Shown here piece by piece: positions 10,590 to 22,200 of a stretch of DNA of 64,000 nt. The translations under genes were made by a program, and so were the position numbers. Below the pieces are notes generated by a model. That model was not told the origin of the DNA. It was given only the letters and a program-made list of their open reading frames with translations, and ran no database searches. The stretch is from Liolophura sinensis (Eukaryota; Mollusca; Polyplacophora; Chitonida; Chitonidae), in NCBI RefSeq assembly GCF_032854445.1, contig NC_088307.1, positions 24,253,953-24,317,952 on the forward strand, given 5' to 3'. Within the stretch, counting starts at the first letter, position 1. Every line of letters starts with the position of its first letter.

Positions 10590-12620
10590 GTGTTAACTGG
10601 CAAAGCTATGGATATATACACAGAGTTATCAACAGAACAGGCTGCAGATTATGATTTTGTGAAAGATGTTATCTTAAAAAGATATGAGCTTGTGCCAGAG
10701 GCCTATCGGCAGAAATTTAGAAATTTTGAGAAAAGAGATCAGACTTACATTGAATTTGCTAGGCAGAAGAAACAATTGTTTGAGCGGTGGTGTTATGCTA
10801 AAAGTGTAGGTAATGATTATGAAAAGTTAAAACAGATCATTCTGATTGAAGACTTTAAAAGGTGTATTAATGATGATGTCAGAACTTTCATTGAGGACAA
10901 AGAGGCTGATACATTAGAAGCAGCAGCCACTATGGCCGATACATACACGGTTACACATAAGGTCTCATTTCAGAAAAAGCTGTCTACATTTAGAAAGCCT
11001 CAACCCTTTTCCAGCGGTTCATTTGACTCAAATTCAGGCCCACCGAAACAGAATCAAAATTTTGACAAATCAGGTGATCAAAGAAGACCTGTTAATTCGA
11101 ATACTAATCAACGAAGGTCTGACCATAAATTTACTGATACACAGTTTAGCAGGGTTACATGTAATTTTTGTAGGAAGCCAGGCCATGTCATATCAAATTG
11201 TTATGCTTTAAAGAGAAGGCAAGAACAGGAGGGTGGCCCCAAGCCTACTGGTTTGTGTGTTACTGCTAAAAGGTCTGATATAGTGAACAATGTTGATGCA
11301 TTTGATTATGTTAAGACTCCACCAGTAGATTGTACACAGAATTCACAGGATAATGTTATGAAGGTTTTTGAGCCATTTATTTGTGACTGTAAAGTCTCAC
11401 TTAAAAGTGACATGTCTTGTGATACAAAGATCAGGGTATTAAGAGATACTGGAGCTTCTCAGTCTTTATTGTTACAAGATGTTTTGCCATTTTCTGATGA
11501 GTCATATTCTGGATCAAATGTATTAATTAGAGGTGTAAGCTCTGCTGAATTTGAATCTGTGCCTCTTCACAAAGCTTACTTGTCATCAGATATTATTTTG
11601 GGTCCTGTTACTGTCGGCATTAGGCCTACTTTGCCTTTTAAAGGAATTCATCTACTACTTGGCAATGATCTTGCTGGTGACAAAGTAATGGTTAATCCTA
11701 TTGTGACTGATAAACCTTGTTTAAATCAAACTGTTGATCCTGTTGAGAAAGAAATTCCAGATTTGTATCCCTCTTGTGCTGTAACGAGGTCTATGTCAAA
11801 CAAACTTTCTGATAACGGCAAAAACACAGTAACGGACTTACAAGATACATTTCTTACACAAATGTTTTCTCAAGGCGACTGCATTGATAATGATGAATCA
11901 GGCCATTGTACACCTAGTGACATATCAAATGTTTCTAAACATCAGCTTGTAACTGAACAGCATAAAGACCCAGAAATTTCATGTTTGTTTGACAGAGCTC
12001 TTGATGATTGTGTTATTTCATCTGAACCTGTGTGTTATTATGTCAAGTCTGATATACTTATGCGTAAATGGAGACCACCTGAAGTATCTGTTGATGATGA
12101 CTGGGCTGTTAAACATCAGATTGTTGTACCTAAGGCATACCGAACTGAAATTTTACGTATGGCACATGAAATGCCATTAGCTGGTCACTTGGGTGTTAAC
12201 AAGACCTACTACAGGATACTGAACCACTTCTTTTGGCCAGGATTAAAGGGAGATGTAACCCAGTTTTGTAAATCATGTCATACATGCCAGGTAGTGGGTA
12301 AGCCTAATCAGACTATTCCTAAGGCACCATTAGAGCCTGTACCAGCTTTTCAAGAGCCATTCAGCAAAATATTGATTGACTGTGTAGGCCCTCTACCTAA
12401 GACGAAGTCTGGGAATCAGTATGTGTTAACTATTATGTGTACAGCAACAAGATTTCCCGAAGCTGTTCCTTTAAGGAATATAAACACCAAGTCTGTTGTC
12501 AAAGCTTTAACAAAGTTTTTTACTCTGTTTGGTTTACCCAAATCCATACAGTCTGATCAAGGTTCAAACTTTATGTCTGGTATTTTTCAGCAAGTTATGT
12601 ACCAGTTAGGTATTAAATAA
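10590..12620 (+). pseudogene. gypsy gag C-terminus, zinc knuckle, protease and integrase
   Basis: 676 codons. In order: the rest of the capsid-like gag region (residues about 1-130); a CCHC zinc knuckle near residue 190 (CNFCRKPGHVISNC); an aspartic protease with active site LRDTGAS near residue 285 and a LLGNDLAG segment; a spacer; the integrase H2C2 zinc domain (H-x3-H, C-x2-C, near residues 524-565); and the first half of the integrase core with DCVGPLPKT and QSDQGSNF, holding the first two acidic residues. It stops at a TAA at 12618, after which integrase sequence continues in the same frame for about 30 codons to the deletion point. Reverse transcriptase is absent. Not functional. Confidence 0.8.
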
Positions 12621-12706
12621 TACAAGTCGTCTACCTACCACCCAGAAAGTCAAGGTGCAGTTGAAAGATTTCACCAAACATTAAAGAACATGATTAAGAC
12701 TTATTG

Positions 12707-12735
12707 TTATAATACAGGCAGTTTGGGTCGTAACA
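12707..12735 (+). repeat. remnant of 3' LTR (29 bp)
   Basis: It is identical to the last 29 bases of the 5' LTR (TTATAATACAGGCAGTTTGG, then GTCGTAACA) and is followed at once by the target duplication CCCAC. It is joined directly to integrase coding sequence. Confidence 0.85.
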
Positions 12736-12740
12736 CCCAC

Positions 12741-13585
12741 AAACAATTTGGAGCTGGCAGGAAAATAAAAACATTCTGTGTCTGTAAGCAGCGATGTTGA
12801 ATCTGTACAGTGACCTTATGTTCTTCATGTTTGGAGTAGCAAGTAGGGTACTCACCACTCACCGCTGAAGGAGCCTAGCCCAGGTCCCTGCACCTCAAAG
12901 AATGTAGTATTGCTAGGTACAGTGCTACATATTTAAAATGAGGAGTACCATGGTATGGTTTTTAGGAAAATGAAGAAATATATAGACCAATATAATTTTT
13001 TTTTTTTTCGTTTATGAGGCAGATTTTAGAATTTTTAATAACCCCTGTATGTTATGCTTGTTTTCTGTCCATGATCGAACGTATATGGAAACGTAGCTCC
13101 CAATTCGGGCCCCCTCCCAGCCAACAAAATTGTTTTCACAGCTATCATCACTGACCTCACCACAGCAGCCTACTTAATTTCTGGACTGACTGCTGGAAAA
13201 CTTGTTTAAAGCCATTTGTACACCTCAAGTAGAAAGCCGAGATGTTTCCTTGTTGTTCTATATGTTAGGCCGTATCATATATGTCGCATATGCATGTTTG
13301 ATGCTGTCTAAATGTTAACTGATACCCCCACTCACAAGCCTCACACTCAATGCATTTTCAGCCAAACATAATGAGAATAATGAGTGAGTAAAGGTGTATG
13401 TGGATCACTCTCGAAATAATGCCCTCATGTTGATCATCCCATGTACCCCATATTAAGATGTAACAAGCAAACGTTTCATGTATCTTTTAATGAGTGATAA
13501 TGATTAGGCTGAACCTGGAGGAAACAACTGTACATTGCCAGATGCATGCACCAAATTTTGTTCCTCATGCAAAACTCCGTTGGCT
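12741..13585. other. no feature recognised
   Basis: AT-rich sequence between the gypsy element and a SINE. It contains a T-run near 12998-13009 and no protein-like frame on either strand. Confidence 0.4.
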
Positions 13586-13875
13586 GTTTCAGTGGCCTAA
13601 TGGTTAGAGTGTCAGCCTTGAAGTTGGAAGACCTGGGATCAAACCCGGGGTCAAACAAAAAGAATGAAAAAGTGGTACTTGTTGCTGTGTCTGTTGGTGT
13701 TTAGCACTGCAGGCGTGGAGCAAGGAATCATGAATGGTTGGCATGGACTCGCCCTGCCACAAGAAGACACAGTATATGTACACAGACCAAATGACCCCTC
13801 GCCGTACAACTCCAAAAAGCACAACGTAAAACCCCATGCATACGTTTATATACAAAACTGGCTCTTTGTTTAAGT
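13586..13875 (+). repeat. tRNA-derived SINE, family C
   Basis: A tRNA-like head at about 13588-13660 has A-box-like GTGGCCTAATGGTTAGAGTG and B-box-like GGATCAAACCC. The body, with GTACACAGACC and ATGACCCCTCGCCGTA, resembles the element at 39553-39785. Open frames on both strands here (about 69 and 97 codons) arise from the SINE. Confidence 0.65.
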
Positions 13876-15950
13876 GCCGAACTGCAGCTGGATTCATAAA
13901 TGAGACCTAGTTCTGTTATCAGTTAGGACTGGAAGAAACCATTCGGTACATGTATCGCTTGCTCGTGTGCTAGCAAGATTTTGTCCATTTCTGAAGATTC
14001 CAGTGCCGAAAGAAGGTCACATGATACGACTTCAAGGCCATGTGACCCTAAAGAGTTAAGTCACAGCTTCCATTATGGAAGTACTCACATGCCATTTCCA
14101 TGGACACTGATAGGCTGATATAGAAAACAGCAATCTCTCAGGATCCTGATTGCCCGCATACAAGCGAAACCTTGTGCCCAGCTCATTTGTTTCTGGAATT
14201 TTTTGTTGACAAAAATTAAACAAGCTGAATGGTTTGATCAAGTGTTGATTCAGGAATTCTTGAGGTGGTTACCTGTACATGAGTAAATTTCTCAAATTTT
14301 GTTGTTGTCTGGATCAAGAAATCACATTTTTGACATCAAATGTCGTCTGTGGGCGCTATCTGGTGCCACACCAGCCAGGCCTGTATAGATGTACATCCTA
14401 CTAATTCAAGAGTATAAGACAGATGAAAATTCTCCAGTATTTGTATTTATTTCATTGGTTTATACTAGACTGAAAAATAGTTCGCGTGTACATGATCAAT
14501 GGCCATCTGATTCATGGATACAGCAAACCAGTTAGACGACTAACCTCTTTATTTAAACCAAAGCTTAATCAGCAGGACCTGGATTTGAACTCCCAAACTA
14601 ATTCAAAGGTGTGGTTAGGAAGCCAAATATGAATTAGTAAAAAGCAAGCAATGTCCTATACAGACCAATTTGGCAGGAGTACACTGAAAAAAAAAACAAA
14701 AAAAAAAACAAAACAAAAAAACAAGCAGATGACAGCCCCGTGTAAAAATGTTGATTCAGGCATATATATCTTCAAAAAATTGGCACACTGCACTTCAGTG
14801 CTGTCAGACAAATAGCCTCTCTAGGAAAGAAGGCAAAAATAGTCTTCATACCGGAACCCTTATGTATAAAGCAAATCACAGAAAATTCATTAAGAAGAAT
14901 TAATAAATCTCGACTCAATTATTTATCAAGCAACTTCTTAGACTTAAGTAATAAACACAAGTGCTTAAAAAGCCAAACTTAGAACAAGAAAGAAATCAAA
15001 TCGTGATTGGTACATTGCGCTGCAGTAAAGAATCTGTACAAAGTTTAACTTCCTCATGTCCAACGTTTTAATTGTAACTGTGAAGACGTTTGATAAATAT
15101 AAGTGTCCAGATGAATAAATTAAGCCAATAGCTTTATCATTGTGAGCAGTTACTTTCTGTGAAGCACAGAGAAAGATGACAAATTTAAAGCCAAGAAATG
15201 TTCCCACATATATGTACAGTATTGATTTGGATTTCACACATTTTCAAAAATGGCACGCTTCAAGTGTTGTCAGGAAAATGTCCTAAAAGAGAAATAAACG
15301 TAGATTTCATGTAGATATAACAACTGTCTTATCTGGGGAAGAAGATGAAAATCAGTTAGCTTTATACCAACACCAACAGTTAGCTTTATACCAACACCAA
15401 CAGATACCAACACGAGTGAGTTGGCAAACTATTTCAAATCAGTGATGTGGTGGTGACTGAGAACATTATTAAATTCTTATGTTGTTCTTCATATAAAAAT
15501 TTACTGGTCCCCGAAAATTGAACATGCAAGCAAACTGGAAGGAAGTTTATTAAGCCAGAGAGGAATTTATCTGTTATTTGTCCCAGGTTAAGCAGATGGA
15601 TCAACCTTACAGTAAATGACCTTAAAATTCCTCCATGACCAAACTGCACATTTTACCTTATTCTGATAGTGATATTGATCATAGGTGCTTTGTAACTGCT
15701 TTGTTAAGAAGGTAACATGAAATCCTACTGGAAAAATGTACATGTAGTAAGTTTCAGCACTAAATGTAATATTTTAGGATATTTATTTGCCTCTAAAAAT
15801 GCAATTTTTGAGATGAAATTTCAGGTTATTTACCGTATATATCTAACAAAAGAATCCAAGTGTACACTAAAACGGTATGGGACAGCAATGCAAATAAAAC
15901 ATTTCTTGTAAAAAAAAAAAAAAAACTTCAAAATTTAAAACCATATACAT
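13876..15950. other. sparse intergenic DNA
   Basis: No gene was recognised. An A-rich run with short interruptions lies at 14685-14722 and an A16-type run near 15910. A 21-bp unit (CAGTTAGCTTTATACCAACAC) occurs about 2.5 times at 15354-15405. Confidence 0.4.
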
Positions 15951-16245
15951 GTAACAGTATTATCGTTAATAGGGATTACACTTTCTGAATATAGCGCAGA
16001 TTCTAGTGCTGAAATTTGGCTGAGACCACTGCAGGTTTTGAGCCAGCGACCTCAGAGTCAGCCACCTACCCGCCAGCAATACATGTTGGTCGAGTGGTCT
16101 AGACGGTTGACGTGTATTGCTGGTGGTTAGGTGCCTGACTCTGAGGTCGCTGGCTCGAAACCCGCAGTGGTCTCGGCCAAATTTCAGCGCTAGAATCTGT
16201 GCTATATTCAGAAAGTGTAATCCCTATTAACAATAATACTGTTAC
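15951..16245. repeat. 295-bp near-perfect foldback with tRNA-like arms
   Basis: Arms of about 135 bp (15951-16087 and 16109-16245) are inverted copies with few mismatches, separated by about 20 bases. The outer ends are GTAACAGTATTAT and its reverse complement. The right arm, read with the loop, looks like a tRNA-derived head (GTCGAGTGGTCTAGACGGTT, then GCTGGCTCGAAACCC). It could be a foldback MITE or two SINE heads joined head to head. Confidence 0.8.
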
Positions 16246-16882
16246 TTAATCCACTTTCTAAATAACATCTATACCTATCTCATATACAGGTAATAATGTT
16301 CTGTAAAATAACCCTCAAACAAAAAATTAACTTTTATGCATAGGCCTACACTTGTAATCCTTGTTTAAACTTCATGTACTGCTGCTATCAGGGATACACA
16401 ATAGATTCTGATTGGCTGCATGGTGTACCACCTGCAATATGTGAAAGATAGACTAGGACTAACCAAAGCTGAATTTCAGGTATGGCAGATTTAATGTCCA
16501 AGTGCGGCCGAGGCTGCAGGTTTTAACACAGGAAATCCTATCTCCACTGTCAGCCAATCTGCATTGATTCTGTATCCCTTTAACAAAGAAACACAGACAT
16601 GACAGTGGTCATGACAGTGGTCAATGTCTGGTAACACTGGACAATTACAGTAGGCCATAAAAAAAAAAAAAATGAGCAGTCTAATGCTACTGGCTTTGGC
16701 GGTGTAATTATTAACACAGGCCTACCTGTATTTTTTTGTAATAGTTTGATGTTGCATTCAAGATGCTTCACTCATACGATGGCAGTTAGTGTTAAGAGTG
16801 CAGGTGCATTAGTACATAAAATACATCATCGATTGTTTGACATGTTACTCACAAATTTCCCCACGTGCGATGTACAGATCTG

Positions 16883-17020
16883 CAGACCTTCCCACGTACA
16901 GCCGCAGAGGAAGCCAACATAAGCTGGACTTGAACTCGCATCGACCGCATTGGTGAGAGGCTTCTGGGTGAGAGGCTTCTGCGTTGGCGCGTTAACCACC
17001 TCGGCCACAAAGGCCCCTGA
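16883..17020 (-). repeat. SINE family A, head half
   Basis: On the minus strand it shows the tRNA-like start, GAGTTCAAGTCCAGCTTATG and the GCTGTACGTGGGAAGGTCTG segment. The 3' body and tail are absent. A short direct repeat (GTGAGAGGCTTCTG) duplicates part of the head. Confidence 0.7.
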
Positions 17021-17576
17021 ACACAATTGACTATAATGATACGACAATATCATTCAGGCCAATGTGTTGTCTTGTTTATAGCAACATACTGGTATTCAAA
17101 ATGGCACACCCAATCAGTGCTCTGTCCAGGGTCGTAGGATTTTACAGATTAACAGATCAAACCTAATTTTAGAAAGCGGACATCACGGCATTTGCAGTTC
17201 TAAGTCTCGCTGACATGTTTTACTTGCATGGACAAAGAGGTGAAAATATTGTCTAAATGCTGAGCAGGTTGTAGTGGAACATCCCATAATCTCTCAGTAT
17301 TATCAGCCATAGTTCTCAAAATTTCCAACAGTATTCATTTCCCTTATACATTCTGTCTTATCTTTTCACTTTGTCGTCCGCTGGCCACTGTCTCGCTGCA
17401 CGTGAAGTGTCCAGGTGTATTGGGTCTCAGATAGAGAGTTGTACCAACAGAGGTGACAACAACTCCAGGACAGCGACAAATTTTATTTACATACATGTAA
17501 TCTCTATGAGAATGTATAAAATTGCATCCATAATGTATAATCCTGAAAGCAGTATGAATATTTGCCAAGGTATTAT

Positions 17577-17790
17577 TATAAATTTATTTATTTATTTGAC
17601 TGGTGTTTTACGCCGTACTCAACAATATTTGACATATATGACGGCGACCAGCACTATGGCAGGAGAAAACTGGGCAGAGCCCGGGGAAACCCACTATTAT
17701 TTATTTATTTATTTGACTGGTGTTTTACGCTGTACTCAAGAATATTTCACATATATGACGGCAGCCAGCATTATGGTGGGAAGAAATGTG
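17577..17790 (-). repeat. two SINE family A tails in tandem
   Basis: Two 3' portions lie head to tail: 17577-17695 and 17696-17790. Each begins on the plus strand with TTTATTTATTTGACTGGTGT and continues into the CAGCA(C/T)TATGG(C/T) body. The pair may be a partial tandem duplication of one insertion or two insertions. Confidence 0.75.
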
Positions 17791-19187
17791 TAACATGGCA
17801 TAAATTTATGACGGTTAATTTAGACTGATTGTTGATTGTGCTGGGCAAATCTAAACCTGATCCATAGTGTAGTCAACACTGATATAGAGCATATTTTCCA
17901 TGCCCGCTCAAGCATGACCCAGACAGAAAAATGGGCAGGATCATCTTAACAGTGTAGAATATATTGGGTGCCAAAACCCCTACACAATATAATATATAAT
18001 TTATTCCATATGATATCATTCCCAGCAAAGCTACACAAAAGCTCATTCAGTGATGACACCAGGGTCGAAAGAGGACGTTCATCTCGGCAAATGATGTCAC
18101 CCCCACATGCACTCTAACCTCCACCTGTGCACTTCATTTTTGGGACTACCAGTAACTAGATACCTGCAACTACAAAATTTCACCTAAAATTTGGTATATA
18201 AAAATCGACTTTCAGACGCACACAATGGCTTTAAGTTGATCCTTCTGATGCCAACACTTAGGTTTTTCCGATGTGAAATGATACATCACGAAAAATTCTC
18301 AAGTGACCCTATAAAGGTGGATGAATCAATCAGAATCAAGCCAAGTGGTTCACTAGAAAAATTCTAAACTTTAGCATGTTTATGTGAAATGCAGTAAATT
18401 CAGTTAAATGTCATGGTGAAGACAGTTGTGATTTCATACACCTTGGACAAAGAAAAAACCCTTGACCCATATAAGTCTAGTGATAAAATTTGATTAACAC
18501 AGGCAGTATACACAAGGAAGTCTTGACTGAAACTTGACAATACACAGTTACTGAACATACTCCTCACAGCGCATGCACCACTCTATGCTTGCTTTGTATC
18601 ACATTTCATGACCACTACTTACCAAGATTGACCTTTCACCCCCATGGGGTCAAATGACACTTAGCCGATGATTGCCATGACCCGAATGACCTTGTTGGCA
18701 TTCAAGATTTCTCTCAAATACTGGCTTGTGATAGTGAGGCCACCATTAAAATTATGTCTGTTGGGGGTAAAGCCCTTCCAACAACTCCAATAAAGATGTA
18801 TGTGGTACTCTTAAGATTTTATTTGGCTTTTTAATAGAATTTCTTTGTTTGTTGTTCTCTCAGTGTTAATTTCTTTAAAATCCTCTTTAATTAGCCAGAA
18901 TAAACAAAAATATCTATATGTATATTTCCCTTCTGACATGTTGGGTTAACCCCCTGCAAAGAATTTTTTGAATGATGGCCTGATGTACAGTGATGCACTG
19001 CATTCTTGAGAGAGTCTTATGCTCCTCATTACACAGAAACAAAGGTCTTGCCAATTTTGGTCAAGCAATCATTAAACAAATCTTAGGAGAAACTTTGCAG
19101 GATTGATCAGGCTTCACCGAGGACATCTGTGCCTTCCCAATTATTGATAAAGAGTCCATGGTCTCAATCAGTGTGACAGGCGATATG
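17791..19187 (-). other. UCK 3' UTR and downstream region
   Basis: Directly follows the UCK stop codon at 19188. A minus-strand AATAAA is present at 18823-18818, about 370 bases past the stop, and is a possible polyadenylation signal. No other gene was recognised. Confidence 0.35.
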
Positions 19188-19291
19188 CTAATGAGGCCTG
19201 CCAGTGAACGAGTCCGAGTGGTGACGCTGTCGTCTGACGGGCTGGCTATGGAGAATCTCCTGTATGTGCTGAACAATCAGATCTATGGCCA
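19188..19291 (-). CDS. UCK: UCK coding exon 7 (C-terminus)
   Basis: Acceptor CCCTTGCAG. It encodes [20 protein letters not shown] and a basic tail ending GRPH, then TAG. The helix [10 protein letters not shown] is conserved at the end of UCK proteins. Confidence 0.9.
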
Positions 19292-22200
19292 CTGCAAGGG
19301 AAAACAGAGGTCGTTTTAATACTGACATATGTAATGTGCTGCCTAACTGTAACACAATGCTGAAGACATCAGGTGTGATTTCTCCACAAAATTTGTTGGT
19401 CATATCACAAGTTCACAACTGTACCTCCAATTTAAGCATGCTGGTACCCAGTAAATTTGTGTTTAACAGAACAACAACTGTAACACCATGAAAAAAACAA
19501 CATACAGGAAAACCAATTTCATCATATATTAGCCTTCAGGTTTTTAGCACTGTTTCGTGTCAGAAGGGTGTCTCTTTTATTTTATTTATGATATGTGTAT
19601 TTATTTATTAGAATGAAGTTTAACACTGATTTCAAAAATATTTGACTTGATACTAAAGAAGTGAAGGCACTGGTCACCTGATAAATATACAAGTTTTCAC
19701 AAGCTTTCAACCTTCTTGGTAGAAATCTCAGTAAAGCAGTGTATAATTGTCAACTTATTCAATGTTATACACTAGGTATATGAAACTAGAGTGCCTGAAG
19801 ATGGCCAATAACCAAATTTTCCCAAATGTGACAGATTTTCAGTTCATAGTGCTCTGAGTACACCACTGCACTTTGCCAAGAAGGTGACAAACTTCCTGAC
19901 TTAAATCTGCAGTCTGCCAGCAATCTGCGGATGGTCGTGGGTTTCCCCCGGGCTCTGCCAGGGTTCCTCCCACCATAATGCTGTCCTCTGTCGTATAAGT
20001 GAAATATTTTTGAGTACGGCGTAAAACACCAATCAAATAAATAAATTAAATTTGCAGCTGATCTAGGGACAGTTTACCTAACAAACCTCCTGACCTCCCG
20101 CCAAAAAATGACAAGAGCTGGATTTGAACTCATAACCTCCTTGCGTGAGAACCTGATAATCATAGAGATTGAAGTGCTCATATAGATTGAGAGACTCACC
20201 AACATTATCAGCTCCACGAGGTATTATAACATCTGCATACTTTTTTGTCTGAAACAAAATTAAGTTGTGAAACATGTTATCTAGCTACATGAATCAGTGA
20301 CTACCGACCAATCAGTGATTGGTACCCAATTTTCAAAACCAAATTATAGTCCGCCAATATTGCTTAAACTTGTTTAGTCAATATTCCTTGCTTCTGAAAC
20401 AGGTTGTTCAATATATTAATGTAAAAATACTTCGCACAGCTTAACTGTGGCTTCCTTGTGACCCGTGGGCAAAATAAAGGGAGGTAATTAGGAAAAATAA
20501 AATAACAAAATTTAGCTATTGAAGGCACTGTGATTTACAAGGTAGCATCCAGAATTTTACACACAGAGGACACTCTGATTACTTCACCTCTAAGTCACTG
20601 AACACAGAGACTTATCACCAGCTACATGTACATCAAACCCTATCCAATGGACGGAAATGAAGAAAACTCTTCACTCCAGTTCCAGTATGAACAAGTTGGT
20701 CATGTGGTCTGCTTATAGATCAGACAACAGTGAATCTTTTTTTTTTGTTCTCAATTTCCAAGCTTTTCAACATTTGTAGTATTCAAGTGTAGTATATCAG
20801 TTAGTTATATTTGGCTTTAGAGTGAGTGAGTGAGTGCTTGGGGTTTAACATCGTACTGAACAATTTTTCAGTCATATGACGACGAAGGAATCCTTAGGGT
20901 GCATGTACGTGTAATGTGCCTCCTTGTTGCAGGACGGATTTCCACCGCTCTTTTACCTAGTGCTGCTTCACTGAGACGACTTACCGAAGGCAAGTAAGCC
21001 ACTCCGCCCGAGCCATTATACTGATACGGGTCAACCAGTCGTTGCACTATCCCTTTCATGCTGAACGCCAAGCGAGGAAGTTACAAAAGCGAGGAAGTTA
21101 CAACTTCCTCTTTTAAAGTCTTAGGTGTGGATCCTGGATGTACCGGTCTTGGCTTTAGAATGGTCTTCAATTCAGGACAAGACTTTGGCACTGATTCTTT
21201 TGATATCCAATAAGAGACCCTTTCTCTCTTAACAGTACTTCGGTTTTCATACCAGAGTTAATTTTTTTACTTATTTGGTTGGTGTCTTATGCTCTACTCA
21301 AGAATATTTCACTTATATGACGGCTGGCATTATGGTAGGAGGAAGCCCGGCAGAGACCAGGGGAAACCCACCACCATCTGCAGGTTGCTGGCAGACCTTC
21401 TCCCATACGGCCGCAGACATGGTGGGAGCAAAGCGGGCAGAACCCAGGGGAAACCCACGACCATCTGCAGGTTGCTGGCAGACCTTCTCCCATACAGCCG
21501 CAGACATTATGGTGGGAGCTAACCGGGCAGAGCCCAGGGGGAACCCAAGACCATCCGCAGGTTGATGGCAGACCTTCCCAAATACTACCAGAGTTCAAGC
21601 ATTATGTTGATACAAATTAAATTTTGATTTGTAGGCTCAGTCCTACACTAATGACATGAATGAGGACATGCTCTACTCTGATAGGACTACAGTTAATCAT
21701 TAAAACAGTAAAACTTCCTCGAATTATTCAATAACTGCATAGTAACTAATCCCCAGGATGCACTGACTTGGTAAAAAAAATCCAACTTACAACTAATAAG
21801 ACATAAATGAATTCACATGATTTTTCCTCACAATTTGTACAGCAGGGCAATTAGCTCGTGACAAAGTCCACAGAAGTATTGGTTATCTCCTGTACTTACT
21901 GGCAGGCAGAACTCTTCAAAGGCTGGTTTAACCAATGAGGTGTATTGGTGTAAAATCTGCTCAAGGTCACGGCCTCTGTCTTGTATATCCCTCAACACTG
22001 TATAATATACAAGATAGCATACGTTAATTTTACAATTAAAAACAACTCTGGTATTGCCTCTTTAAAAGAAAAATTTTATTTAGTTAGTGGGGTAACCATG
22101 GGTCCAGCAGACAGTCTGGTAGTAGAATCTGTAATGTTAGCGGCAGGCTGTCGTCAGGAGTTATTCCCCTTTCACCACTAGCTGGCTGGTGCTGTGTTTA

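Larger units (their letters stand above)
9081..12740 (+). mobile_element. Ty3/gypsy-class LTR retrotransposon, internally deleted
   Basis: The element (9086-12735) is flanked by a 5-bp target-site duplication CCCAC at 9081-9085 and 12736-12740. It has a full 5' LTR, a primer binding site, a gag-protease-integrase coding region and only the last 29 bases of a 3' LTR. Integrase follows protease directly with no reverse transcriptase or RNase H between. That order matches the Gmr1-like branch of gypsy elements, in which integrase precedes reverse transcriptase, so the deletion would have removed the end of integrase, RT, RNase H and most of the 3' LTR. Being flanked by one duplication shows that the deletion happened after insertion. 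Confidence 0.85.
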
